Assembly: GCA_964582375.1 (NCBI GenBank)
Contig: CAZORL010000003.1
Span: 1-64,000 of the forward strand
Reading direction: 5' to 3'
DNA length: 64,000 bases
Origin: CAKSQF01 sp964582375
Lineage (GTDB): Bacteria; Bacillota; Clostridia; Oscillospirales; CAG-272
Shown here: positions 43,305-51,376 of the stretch, piece by piece
How positions within the stretch are numbered: the stretch's first letter is position 1
Layout: every line of letters begins with the position of its first letter
Notes under the pieces: generated by a model
Told to the model about the DNA's origin: nothing
The model's input: only the letters and a program-made list of their open reading frames with translations
Databases searched by the model: none
Translations under genes and position numbers: made by a program

Positions 43305-44562
43305 ACCTGATCTGCGCAGATCAAAACACGCAAAGAGGCTTTTCCTGCTTTGTTGGCTTGCATACGCCGCCTCGTATGTGACGAAGCTTTGCTTTTCGAT
43401 CTGTATGAACGGAATGATATCTAACGGACTTTTCGATGAGGCTTTCGGCGGTGCGATAGGTACGGCTCTTTTTGCAAGCTATGGTGTCGGTCAGCTCGTA
43501 AACGGTTGGCTCGGAGATAAGTTATCGCCGAAATATATGATAGGCGTTGGTCTTTCGATCGCATCGGCGATGGATATTCTCATGGCACTTGCGACAAATA
43601 AATATATTTTGCTTGCCGTATGGTGCGTCGAGGGCGTCGGATGTTCCATGCTTTGGGCACCTATCCTTCGTTGTATTTCCGAATATCTCCCACAGAAAGA
43701 GCGTGATGCGGCAGGGACATGGATCTCTGCGACGATTCCCGTGGGTACGATCGTTTCCTACATGGTCGGCGGCATTTTCCTTGATCGTCTCGGTTACCGT
43801 GCGGTGTTTACGGTATCGGGACTTATAGGCGCGACTTTTGTTATAATCTGGGTATTCGGCATGCACTCGCTCGGCGATTATTTCACATCTTTCAAAAAAG
43901 AAAGCGTTTCGGACAATGTACGAGATGTCGGTGTCATCCGTGTTTGTGATCTTGTGAGACTTGTTATCACAAGCGGTGCTGTAATGGCGATCGTTTGCAT
44001 TTTTTTCAACGGCATCCTCAAAGACGGAGTTACGCTGTGGCTGCCAACATATCTTTCCGAGACATTCCATCTTTCCGATTCAACTGCATCATGGCTTATG
44101 AATATAATCCCGATAATCAACCTCGCAGGTGCGTTTGTTGCTGTACAGATCAACAAACGCATAACCAAAAACGAATTTTTGACCGTATCGCTCATGTTTG
44201 CCGTGTCACTTGTCGGAATTTTGGGGCTGTACTTTTTCGGCAGATACAATGTTATTCTCGCAGTCGTACTCATGTCGCTTTCGACATCATCCATGCTCGG
44301 CGCAAATACGATGCTCCTCACCTTTATCCCGATGATTTTTGCCAAAGTCGGCAGAGCATCTGCATTTACGGGATTTCTCGATGCTGTGTCATACCTGTCA
44401 TCCGCAGTTTCTGCGGCGGCTATCGGTCTGATCGCGGGTGCACTCGGATGGAACACGACAGTAATTGTGTGGGCAGCTATCGCTTTTGGGGGAGCTTTCT
44501 TCTCGACGATCATTTTTCCGAGATGGAAAAAAGGTCGTGCCGATATTGAACGAATAGAATGA
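43273..44562 (+). CDS. MFS transporter of the organophosphate antiporter (UhpC/GlpT) type
   Basis: The up to 429-residue protein has twelve predicted helices. The N-terminal YVTKLCFSICMNGM, the GYGVGQ-like ASYGVGQLVNGWLGDKLSPKYMI loop and a central cytoplasmic loop resemble glycerol-3-phosphate or hexose-phosphate antiporters. The beginning overlaps the YerC-type gene; ATG at 43288 is an alternative start. Overlap with a regulator gene suggests the two are co-expressed. The substrate is unknown. Confidence 0.82.
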   Translation: MEMTKMTRTTEPDLRRSKHAKRLFLLCWLAYAASYVTKLCFSICMNGMISNGLFDEAFGGAIGTALFASYGVGQLVNGWLGDKLSPKYMIGVGLSIASAMDILMALATNKYILLAVWCVEGVGCSMLWAPILRCISEYLPQKERDAAGTWISATIPVGTIVSYMVGGIFLDRLGYRAVFTVSGLIGATFVIIWVFGMHSLGDYFTSFKKESVSDNVRDVGVIRVCDLVRLVITSGAVMAIVCIFFNGILKDGVTLWLPTYLSETFHLSDSTASWLMNIIPIINLAGAFVAVQINKRITKNEFLTVSLMFAVSLVGILGLYFFGRYNVILAVVLMSLSTSSMLGANTMLLTFIPMIFAKVGRASAFTGFLDAVSYLSSAVSAAAIGLIAGALGWNTTVIVWAAIAFGGAFFSTIIFPRWKKGRADIERIE

Positions 44563-44619
44563 CCACCCTGAACTTTTTCGATATGTCAAGATATTTTTCG
44601 ATTTTTTTTGAAAAAAATC

Positions 44620-44648
44620 TTGACAATAACTTACAGTTGTGATATAAT
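44620..44648 (+). promoter_or_regulatory. Sigma-A promoter of glnN-guaA
   Basis: TTGACA (44620-44625) and TATAAT (44643-44648) are spaced by 17 bases, giving a leader of about 150 bases. An 8-bp inverted repeat CGCAGATA / TATCTGCG (44649-44656, 44673-44680) spans the start point and could be an operator. Confidence 0.88.
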
Positions 44649-44661
44649 CGCAGATATAAAA

Positions 44662-44702
44662 GCGACAGCGGTTATCTGCGGGTGCCGTGTCGCATTTTTT
44701 TC
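44662..44702 (+). terminator. Leader terminator or attenuator upstream of glnN
   Basis: GCGACA-G-CGG (44662-44671) pairs with CCG-TGTCGC (44685-44693), followed by seven or more T (44695-44701). It lies in the 5' leader, only a few bases past the predicted transcription start, so it should reduce read-through unless relieved. A second hairpin, CGGTATAA (44735-44742) with TTATGCCG (44751-44758), lies further down the leader. Confidence 0.7.
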
Positions 44703-44805
44703 CATTAACGGCGTATATCATATAATATAATGCTCGGTATAAGCTGATTTTTATGCCGATACTGCCGTTTGTCGGAGTTATAAAATAACGAGGAGAAAGC
44801 AACTT

Positions 44806-46899
44806 ATGACATCAACAGCTGCTATTTTCGGGTCAATGGTCTTTGACGACGATACCATGGAGGCAAGGCTTCCGAAGGATACGTACAGACTTCTTCAAAA
44901 AACCATAAAAGAAGGCAAACACCTTGATCTGAGCGTCGCAAATGTCGTCGCAAACGCAATGAAAGACTGGGCGATCGAAAAAGGCGCGACCCACTATACG
45001 CATTGGTTTCAGCCGATGACGGGAATAACCGCCGAAAAGCACGATAGCTTTATCGCACCGAGAAACGGCGGCAAGGTCATTCTTGAGTTTTCGGGCAAAG
45101 AGCTTATCAGAGGCGAGCCTGATGCATCATCCTTCCCGTCGGGAGGACTTCGTGCAACATTTGAGGCTCGCGGTTATACAGCCTGGGATGCTACCTCCTA
45201 TGCTTTTATTAAAGACGGTGTTCTTTGCATTCCCACGGTGTTTTGCTCGTACGGTGGAGAGGCACTTGATCAAAAGACGGCTCTCCTGCGTTCTATGGAG
45301 CTGATCGGAAAACAGGCACTTCGCGTACTCAAACTTTTCGGTCACAATGACGTAAAATCGGTCAAAACGACAGTTGGACCCGAACAGGAGTATTTTCTTA
45401 TTGATAAGGAACTTTACGACAAACGCCCCGATCTGGTCTACACCGGAAGAACGTTGTTCGGAGCGCGTTCGCCAAAAGGTCAAGAACTTGATGATCACTA
45501 TTTCGGCGCAATAAAGCCGAGAATATTGGCGTTCATGAAGGAACTTGATGAGGAACTTTGGAAACTCGGCGTGCTCGCAAAAACAGAGCATAACGAGGCA
45601 GCCCCTGCTCAGCACGAGATGGCACCGATCTTTACAACGACCAACATCGCCGCCGATCATAATCAGCTTGCGATGGAACTTATGCAGAAGGTCGCCAAAA
45701 AACACGGAATGGTCTGTCTGCTTCATGAAAAACCGTTCGCGGGCGTCAATGGTAGCGGTAAGCATAATAACTGGTCAATGTCAACCGATACGGGCATAAA
45801 TTTGCTTGATCCGGGCGACACACCCTATGATAATGCACAGTTTTTGCTCTTTTTGTCCGCTGTGCTGAAAGCAGTTGACGAATACCAAGATCTGCTCCGC
45901 ATTTCTGTCGCAAGCGCAGGAAACGACCACCGTCTCGGCTCAAACGAAGCGCCCCCCGCTATCGTTTCAATGTTTATAGGAACAGATCTCGAGGAGGTCC
46001 TTGATGCCATCGAAAAAGGTGTCCACTATGACGCAAAAGAGCAGACTCTCATGCGTATCGGCGTCCACACCTTGCCAAAATTCCCCAAAGATACGACCGA
46101 TCGAAACAGAACAAGCCCCTTTGCTTTTACGGGTAATAAGTTCGAGTTCCGTATGCTTGGGTCGTCCGCATCGATATCATTTACAAATACCGTAATCAAC
46201 ACGATCGTTGCCGAGGAGCTGAGGCAATTTGCTGATGAGCTTGAGAATGCCGATAATTTCGAGGCATCGCTTCATGAACTCATAAAACGAACTGTCACTG
46301 ATCATAAACGCATCATTTTCAACGGAGACGGATATGACGATGCTTGGGTAAAAGAGGCATCGCGCAGAGGTCTTCATAATCTCCCGACGACTCCCGACGC
46401 CATCTCGCATATGCTTGACGACAGAAATGTCGAGCTTTTTGCCAAAAATAAAGTATTCACAAAAACCGAACTTACATCAAGGCGAGATATCGCATTCGAG
46501 AATTATTGCAAGATAATTCACATTGAGGCACTGACAATGATCGATATGGCAAGAAACGATATTTTGCCCGCCGTCAGCAAGTATTCGGCTGAAATTGCAC
46601 GAAATGCTCGCGAAAAGCTTGAATTCTTGCCGAATTTTGATTGTTTGTATGAAAGAGAAACTCTTGAAAAGCTCTCCGAGCTTTCGTCGAGGGCGTACAA
46701 AGTTCTCAAACAGCTCGAGACCGATCTCGAGGACGCAAACTCGGTCGATGATTTCGGTGAGCTTGCGATGATATATAAGGATAAGATCTGCGTCGATATG
46801 GACGCTCTTCGCGAACCCATTGACGAGATCGAACTGCTTTCATCGAGTGAGTATCGTCCATATCCTTCGTATGGCGAGCTTCTTTTCGGAATTAGATGA
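44806..46899 (+). CDS. glnN: Glutamine synthetase type III
   Basis: It condenses glutamate and ammonia to glutamine with ATP. The 697 residues are the length of the GSIII class (about 700, against 450 for GSI). Class signatures include ATHYTHWFQPMTG, EKHDSFI, FPSGGLRATFEARGY, GPEQEYFL, EHNEAAPAQHEMAPIF, NGSGKHNNWS and RLGSNEAPPAI. The start follows GAGGAGAAAG. It is transcribed with guaA 20 bases downstream, which uses glutamine as amide donor, so the pair couples nitrogen assimilation to GMP synthesis. The structured leader suggests regulation by early termination. Confidence 0.97.
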   Translation: MTSTAAIFGSMVFDDDTMEARLPKDTYRLLQKTIKEGKHLDLSVANVVANAMKDWAIEKGATHYTHWFQPMTGITAEKHDSFIAPRNGGKVILEFSGKELIRGEPDASSFPSGGLRATFEARGYTAWDATSYAFIKDGVLCIPTVFCSYGGEALDQKTALLRSMELIGKQALRVLKLFGHNDVKSVKTTVGPEQEYFLIDKELYDKRPDLVYTGRTLFGARSPKGQELDDHYFGAIKPRILAFMKELDEELWKLGVLAKTEHNEAAPAQHEMAPIFTTTNIAADHNQLAMELMQKVAKKHGMVCLLHEKPFAGVNGSGKHNNWSMSTDTGINLLDPGDTPYDNAQFLLFLSAVLKAVDEYQDLLRISVASAGNDHRLGSNEAPPAIVSMFIGTDLEEVLDAIEKGVHYDAKEQTLMRIGVHTLPKFPKDTTDRNRTSPFAFTGNKFEFRMLGSSASISFTNTVINTIVAEELRQFADELENADNFEASLHELIKRTVTDHKRIIFNGDGYDDAWVKEASRRGLHNLPTTPDAISHMLDDRNVELFAKNKVFTKTELTSRRDIAFENYCKIIHIEALTMIDMARNDILPAVSKYSAEIARNAREKLEFLPNFDCLYERETLEKLSELSSRAYKVLKQLETDLEDANSVDDFGELAMIYKDKICVDMDALREPIDEIELLSSSEYRPYPSYGELLFGIR

Positions 46900-46918
46900 T
46901 CAATACAGAGGAAATAAT

Positions 46919-48472
46919 ATGTCGGATAATCAAAAAGTAATTGTCCTTGATTTCGGAGGTCAGTACAATCAGCTGATCGCAAGACGTGTGCGCGAGTGCG
47001 GCGTCTACTGCGAGGTCAAGTCATACAAGACAGATCTTGAAACAATAAAAAAGGATATGCCGATCGGTATCATCTTTACCGGCGGTCCGTCGAGCGTTTA
47101 TGAAGATAATTCGCCGAAGGTCGATAGGCGTGTGTTCGATCTCGGCATTCCGATACTCGGAATATGCTACGGCTCACAGCTCATAGCCCATACCCTTGGC
47201 GGCAAAGTTTCCCCGGCACAGTCGAGCACGGCAAGGGAATACGGCAAAACGCTGACTGCATTCGACACAACATGTCCGCTTTTTGACGGCATTCCCAAAA
47301 AGAGCGTCACATGGATGAGCCATGGCGATTATATGGAAAAGATCCCCGATACTTTTCGCCTTACCGCGCATTCGGATGCTTGCCCGAGCGTCGGCATTGC
47401 CGATGAGGCACGTCGAATATTTGGCGTTCAGTTCCATCCCGAGGTCAATCATACCGAGTACGGCAAAAAGATGATCGAGAATTTTCTCTTTAAGATCTGT
47501 TGTGCAAGACCCGAATGGACGATGGATGATTTCTGTAAAAGGGCTGTCGAGTCCTTGCGCGATACAATAGGAGAGGGCAGAGTGCTTCTCGCACTTTCCG
47601 GTGGTGTGGATTCGTCGGTCCTTGCGGCACTTTTGTCCGAGGCTATAGGTGATCGACTCACATGTGTTTTTGTTGATCATGGACTTATGCGTAAAAACGA
47701 GGGCGATGAGATCGAAGCGGCGTTCTCAAGACGAGATCTTAATTTTGTTCGCGTGAATGCAGAGGACAGATTTCTTTCAAAGCTTGCGGGTGTTGTCGAT
47801 CCTCAAACAAAACGCAGAATTATAGGTGCGGAATTCGGCTATGTATTTTGCGATGAGGCACTCAAGTTCGGAATAACCAAGAGCGATTTCTTGGCGCAGG
47901 GAACTATTTATCCCGATGTTATCGAATCGGGCGAGGGTGATGCCGAGGTGATCAAGAGCCATCATAACCGCCTTCTCCCTCCTGAGGTGATGGAACTTTT
48001 CGGCGGAGTTATTGAACCGCTGTCAACGCTTTTCAAGGATGAGGTCAGAGCACTGGGCATGGTCCTCGGTCTTCCCGAGTCACTCGTCTATCGTCAGCCT
48101 TTTCCGGGTCCCGGACTTGCCGTTCGAATAATTGGCGATATCACACGCGAAAAGGCGGACATCCTTCGAGAGGCTGATTATATCATGCGCGATGAACTTC
48201 AAAAATCCGGAGTTGCATCAAGCCTTTCTCAGTATTTCGCCGTGCTGACGAATCTGCGCTCGGTAGGCGTTATGGGTGACGGCAGAACATACGATTATAC
48301 GCTCGCCCTTCGTGCAGTCAATACCGATGATTTTATGACAGCCGATTTTGCAAGGATTCCCTATGATGTTCTCGATAAAATTTCCACACGCATCGTAAAC
48401 GAAGTCAGAGGAATCAACAGAATAGTCTACGACATCACCTCCAAACCCCCCGCAACGGTCGAGTGGGAATGA
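46919..48472 (+). CDS. guaA: GMP synthase (glutamine-hydrolysing)
   Basis: It aminates XMP to GMP. The 517 residues contain the class I glutaminase domain (LDFGGQYNQLIARRVRE, nucleophile Cys in GICYGSQ, His-Glu in QFHPEVNHTE). The ATP-pyrophosphatase domain has the P-loop LSGGVDSSV, and the C-terminal dimerisation domain ends KPPATVEWE. The start at 46919 follows AGAGGAAAT; a longer frame into glnN was rejected. One protein holds both activities, unlike the split archaeal form. Confidence 0.97.
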   Translation: MSDNQKVIVLDFGGQYNQLIARRVRECGVYCEVKSYKTDLETIKKDMPIGIIFTGGPSSVYEDNSPKVDRRVFDLGIPILGICYGSQLIAHTLGGKVSPAQSSTAREYGKTLTAFDTTCPLFDGIPKKSVTWMSHGDYMEKIPDTFRLTAHSDACPSVGIADEARRIFGVQFHPEVNHTEYGKKMIENFLFKICCARPEWTMDDFCKRAVESLRDTIGEGRVLLALSGGVDSSVLAALLSEAIGDRLTCVFVDHGLMRKNEGDEIEAAFSRRDLNFVRVNAEDRFLSKLAGVVDPQTKRRIIGAEFGYVFCDEALKFGITKSDFLAQGTIYPDVIESGEGDAEVIKSHHNRLLPPEVMELFGGVIEPLSTLFKDEVRALGMVLGLPESLVYRQPFPGPGLAVRIIGDITREKADILREADYIMRDELQKSGVASSLSQYFAVLTNLRSVGVMGDGRTYDYTLALRAVNTDDFMTADFARIPYDVLDKISTRIVNEVRGINRIVYDITSKPPATVEWE

Positions 48473-48494
48473 TTTTTAGTCTTAAACGATAATG

Positions 48495-48542
48495 TTTTTG
48501 CCGCAGGACACCGGATTTTGCCCGTTTGTCCTGCGGCAAAAA
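48495..48542 (+). terminator. Terminator of glnN-guaA
   Basis: A 16-bp perfect stem (48495-48510 with 48527-48542) contains TTTTTGCCGCAGGACA and its complement. The T run is within the stem; the following sequence is AT-rich. Confidence 0.8.
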
Positions 48543-48593
48543 ATATTTATGCAAAATTTTTTGAAAAAAATGCATAAAAATTCAAAAAACCCC

Positions 48594-48622
48594 TTGACAA
48601 ATGAATAATTATGCGCTATAAT
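48594..48622 (+). promoter_or_regulatory. Sigma-A promoter of the second amino-acid ABC operon
   Basis: TTGACA (48594-48599) and TATAAT (48617-48622) are spaced by 17 bases. The block from the -10 onwards repeats that of the first ABC operon exactly for 23 bases. Confidence 0.92.
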
Positions 48623-48669
48623 ATAGGCACAACAAAAAAACAACACAAAAAAACGGAGGAATACTCACA

Positions 48670-49608
48670 ATGAAAAAAATTATATCGATCCTACTCGCAG
48701 CCATGATGCTTTGCAGCATCGTATGCACATTCGCGTCCTGCAGCGACAACAACCTGAGCACAGACCCGCTCGCCGAAGATTACAACAAGTTTTTAAGCAA
48801 GTGCAAAGCACCTTCCAAGGGAAAGAACGGAACGTTAGTTGTTGCGATGTCTCCTGACTTCGCTCCGATGGAATTTGTTGATGCGGCACTTTCGGATGCA
48901 AACAAGTATGTCGGCTTTGACGTTCTTCTTGCAAACTACATTGCAAAAGAGCTTGACATGGATCTCGTGATCAAGCCCATGGATTTCTACGCGTGCCTCA
49001 CCAACCTTGAGAACAAGCAGGTTGACCTTGCTATATCCGGTTTCTCATGGACAGCCGAGCGTGCAGAAAAGTTCAACATTTCCGATTACTACATTGCCGG
49101 AGAAAATGAGACCGAGCAGGTTCTTATTGTCAAGAAGGGCGACACCTTTGATTGGGCAAACGCCACTGATTTAAGCGAAAAGAAAATCGGTGCTCAAGGC
49201 GGTTCTCTTCAGCAGCTTCTTGTAAACGAGCAACTCGTTACCAAGGGTGCATCGATCGTAAAGTTTGATGACATCAATCTTGGTGTCGAAGCACTTAAGA
49301 GTGGTAATATTGACGCTCTTGCTGTTGCTAAGGGCAACGGTGATGCGATCATCAGCAACAACACCGATTCTGTTGCAATGTCGGGATTCTTCTTTGAAGT
49401 TGATGATAAGTACAAGAACAATGTTGTTCTCGTTAACAAGGAAGATAACGAAATGCTCAAGAAAGTCAATGAGGTACTTGCGAAGGCTATGGCTGCAGAC
49501 ATCTACAATGATTGGTATGATGCGTGCGAAAAGTATGCCGGCATTAGCACAAAAGATGAGAGCGGATTTGACGAAAACGGCAATCCTCTCGGAACATCCA
49601 ACTCTTGA
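48670..49608 (+). CDS. Amino-acid ABC transporter substrate-binding lipoprotein
   Basis: The 312-residue SBP_bac_3 protein has a lipoprotein signal with lipobox FASC (Cys about 28). Binding-fold motifs are LVVAMSPDFAPMEF, VGFDVLLANYIAKEL, QVDLAISGFSWTAERAEKF and KKIGAQGGSLQQLL. The first 20 coding bases are identical to those of the paralogue at 40651, but the rest is clearly diverged. It probably binds a different amino acid or an amino-acid conjugate, given the hydrolase gene later in the operon. The start follows CGGAGGAATAC. Confidence 0.93.
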   Translation: MKKIISILLAAMMLCSIVCTFASCSDNNLSTDPLAEDYNKFLSKCKAPSKGKNGTLVVAMSPDFAPMEFVDAALSDANKYVGFDVLLANYIAKELDMDLVIKPMDFYACLTNLENKQVDLAISGFSWTAERAEKFNISDYYIAGENETEQVLIVKKGDTFDWANATDLSEKKIGAQGGSLQQLLVNEQLVTKGASIVKFDDINLGVEALKSGNIDALAVAKGNGDAIISNNTDSVAMSGFFFEVDDKYKNNVVLVNKEDNEMLKKVNEVLAKAMAADIYNDWYDACEKYAGISTKDESGFDENGNPLGTSNS

Positions 49609-49626
49609 ACAAAAATAATAATAAGC

Positions 49627-49657
49627 AATTGCCGTCCCGCAATGCAGGACGGCAATT
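49627..49657 (+). other. Intercistronic stem-loop after the binding-protein gene
   Basis: AATTGCCGTCC (49627-49637) pairs perfectly with GGACGGCAATT (49647-49657). There is no T tract and the permease ATG is 13 bases on. Such stems commonly protect the upstream part of the mRNA, allowing more binding protein than permease. Confidence 0.7.
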
Positions 49658-49670
49658 CTGAGGTAAAATA

Positions 49671-50378
49671 ATGGATTTTTTTCAAATAATGCTAAAAAAT
49701 ATAGAGGCTATGATCGAAATACTGTCCAAGTATTGGTACAGATTTTTGGTCACCGGCGTTAGCTCGACCCTTATGCTGGCACTTATTACTGTCATAGGAG
49801 GTACTCTAATCGGTTCTCTTTTGGCAATTGGCAGAATGTCAAAGATCGCCCCACTTCGTTGGCTGATCGTCGCTTTTGTTGAGATAGTACGCGGAACACC
49901 CTCTCTTCTGCAATTGTATATCGGTTATCTTCTCGGACCGCAGCTTTTTCCGTCGCTAAATAAGATGCCGCCTACACGTTCCGCATTTATTTGTGTTTCT
50001 GTCGCACTTATCATTAACTCAGCCGCATATGTTTCGGAAATTATCCGTTCGGGCATTAATGCAGTTGATAAAGGGCAGACGGAGGCGTCCAGAAGTCTCG
50101 GACTCAGCGGCAGTATAACGATGATCCATGTCATACTTCCGCAGGCAATAAAAAACATTCTTCCCGCTCTCGGAAATGAATTTATAACGGTGATAAAAGA
50201 GACATCGCTTGCATCAACGTTCTTTGCAGGGGAACTTATGACGCAATATAAGGAAGTTGTCGGCGTTACATATAACGCCTTCCCGACACTGATGCTTGTT
50301 GGTATTATTTATTTTATCCTGAATTTTGTTCTTTCAAAAATTCTTGGGTTTGCAGAAAGGAAGATGAAACATGCTTAA
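49671..50378 (+). CDS. Amino-acid ABC transporter permease
   Basis: The 235-residue protein has about five membrane helices. The HisM-type start is FLVTGVSSTLMLALITVIGGTLIG, the EAA-loop region is VDKGQTEASRSLGLSG...ILPQAIKNILPAL, and VEIVRGTPSLLQL is present. The start is preceded by TGAGG. It overlaps the ATPase gene by eight bases. Confidence 0.94.
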   Translation: MDFFQIMLKNIEAMIEILSKYWYRFLVTGVSSTLMLALITVIGGTLIGSLLAIGRMSKIAPLRWLIVAFVEIVRGTPSLLQLYIGYLLGPQLFPSLNKMPPTRSAFICVSVALIINSAAYVSEIIRSGINAVDKGQTEASRSLGLSGSITMIHVILPQAIKNILPALGNEFITVIKETSLASTFFAGELMTQYKEVVGVTYNAFPTLMLVGIIYFILNFVLSKILGFAERKMKHA

Positions 50379-51375
50379 TGTAAAAAACATTTACAAGAAC
50401 TTTGATAGCCTTGAAGTCTTAAAGGGTGTTTCTACCGAAGTTGACAGCGGCGAAGTCGTTTCAATAATCGGTGCATCCGGCTCGGGAAAATCAACCTTGC
50501 TGCGTTGTATGAATCTGCTTGAAAAGCCCACGTTCGGAGAGGTTTGGATCGAGGGAGAACTGCTGACTCCTGTTGACCCGTATCTTCATGAAGAGATCAT
50601 CCGTGCATCCAAGACTTACCGTAAGCTCGTTTCTGCCGGAATGTCTGACGGTGATGCGATACACAAGATAAAAAAGGAAGATCTGCTTAACGAAAAGTTT
50701 TCTGCCGAGGGAAGAGAATATCATACCTTGATGAAGAAGATCTACAAAGAAAACCATGTTGATATCAATGTGGCTCGTCAGAAAATGGGTATGGTCTTTC
50801 AACAGTTCAACCTTTTTAACAACATGACAGTCGAAAAGAACTTGATCTTTGCGCCGATAAAACTCGGCAAAAGAAAAATTCATTATGCAAAACTCAAAAA
50901 CATATGGATAGGTCTGTCCAATCCTTTCAGAAAAACCAAGCTTCAAAAGATCGAAATAAAGGAGAGCATTTCCGATATTAAGATAAATGCAAAAAACAAA
51001 GCAGAACAGCTTCTTTCGCGTATCGGACTGCTTGACAAAAAGAATGCTTATCCGTCAACTCTTTCGGGCGGACAGAAGCAGAGGATCGCTATAGTTCGCG
51101 CCCTGATGATGGATCCGGATGTCATGCTTTTCGATGAACCGACATCAGCCCTTGACCCCGAAATGATCGGTGAAGTGCTTGATCTTATGAAAGATCTTGC
51201 CAACGAAGGCATGACCATGGTAATCGTTACACATGAGATGGCTTTTGCGCGCGAGGTCTCCGACAGGATACTTTTTGTCGATGACGGAAACATCCAAGAA
51301 GAAGGCACGCCCGAACAAGTCTTCAAGAATCCCCAAAACCCGCGTCTGCGCGATTTCCTCAGTAAGGTGCTTTGA
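50371..51375 (+). CDS. Amino-acid ABC transporter ATP-binding protein with two insertions
   Basis: All ABC motifs are present: Walker A GASGSGKST (about 34-42), Q-loop VFQQFNLFNN (142-151), signature LSGGQKQRIA (231-240), Walker B VMLFDEPTSALDPE and THE. At 334 residues it is about 85-90 longer than usual. The extra length is in two charged, helical blocks: about 66-130 between Walker A and the Q-loop, and about 168-205 between the Q-loop and the signature. The second falls in the helical subdomain that touches the permease. The ATPase of the paralogous operon (42120) has neither, so the insertions may serve regulation or partner specificity. Confidence 0.92.
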   Translation: MLNVKNIYKNFDSLEVLKGVSTEVDSGEVVSIIGASGSGKSTLLRCMNLLEKPTFGEVWIEGELLTPVDPYLHEEIIRASKTYRKLVSAGMSDGDAIHKIKKEDLLNEKFSAEGREYHTLMKKIYKENHVDINVARQKMGMVFQQFNLFNNMTVEKNLIFAPIKLGKRKIHYAKLKNIWIGLSNPFRKTKLQKIEIKESISDIKINAKNKAEQLLSRIGLLDKKNAYPSTLSGGQKQRIAIVRALMMDPDVMLFDEPTSALDPEMIGEVLDLMKDLANEGMTMVIVTHEMAFAREVSDRILFVDDGNIQEEGTPEQVFKNPQNPRLRDFLSKVL

Positions 51376-51376
51376 T

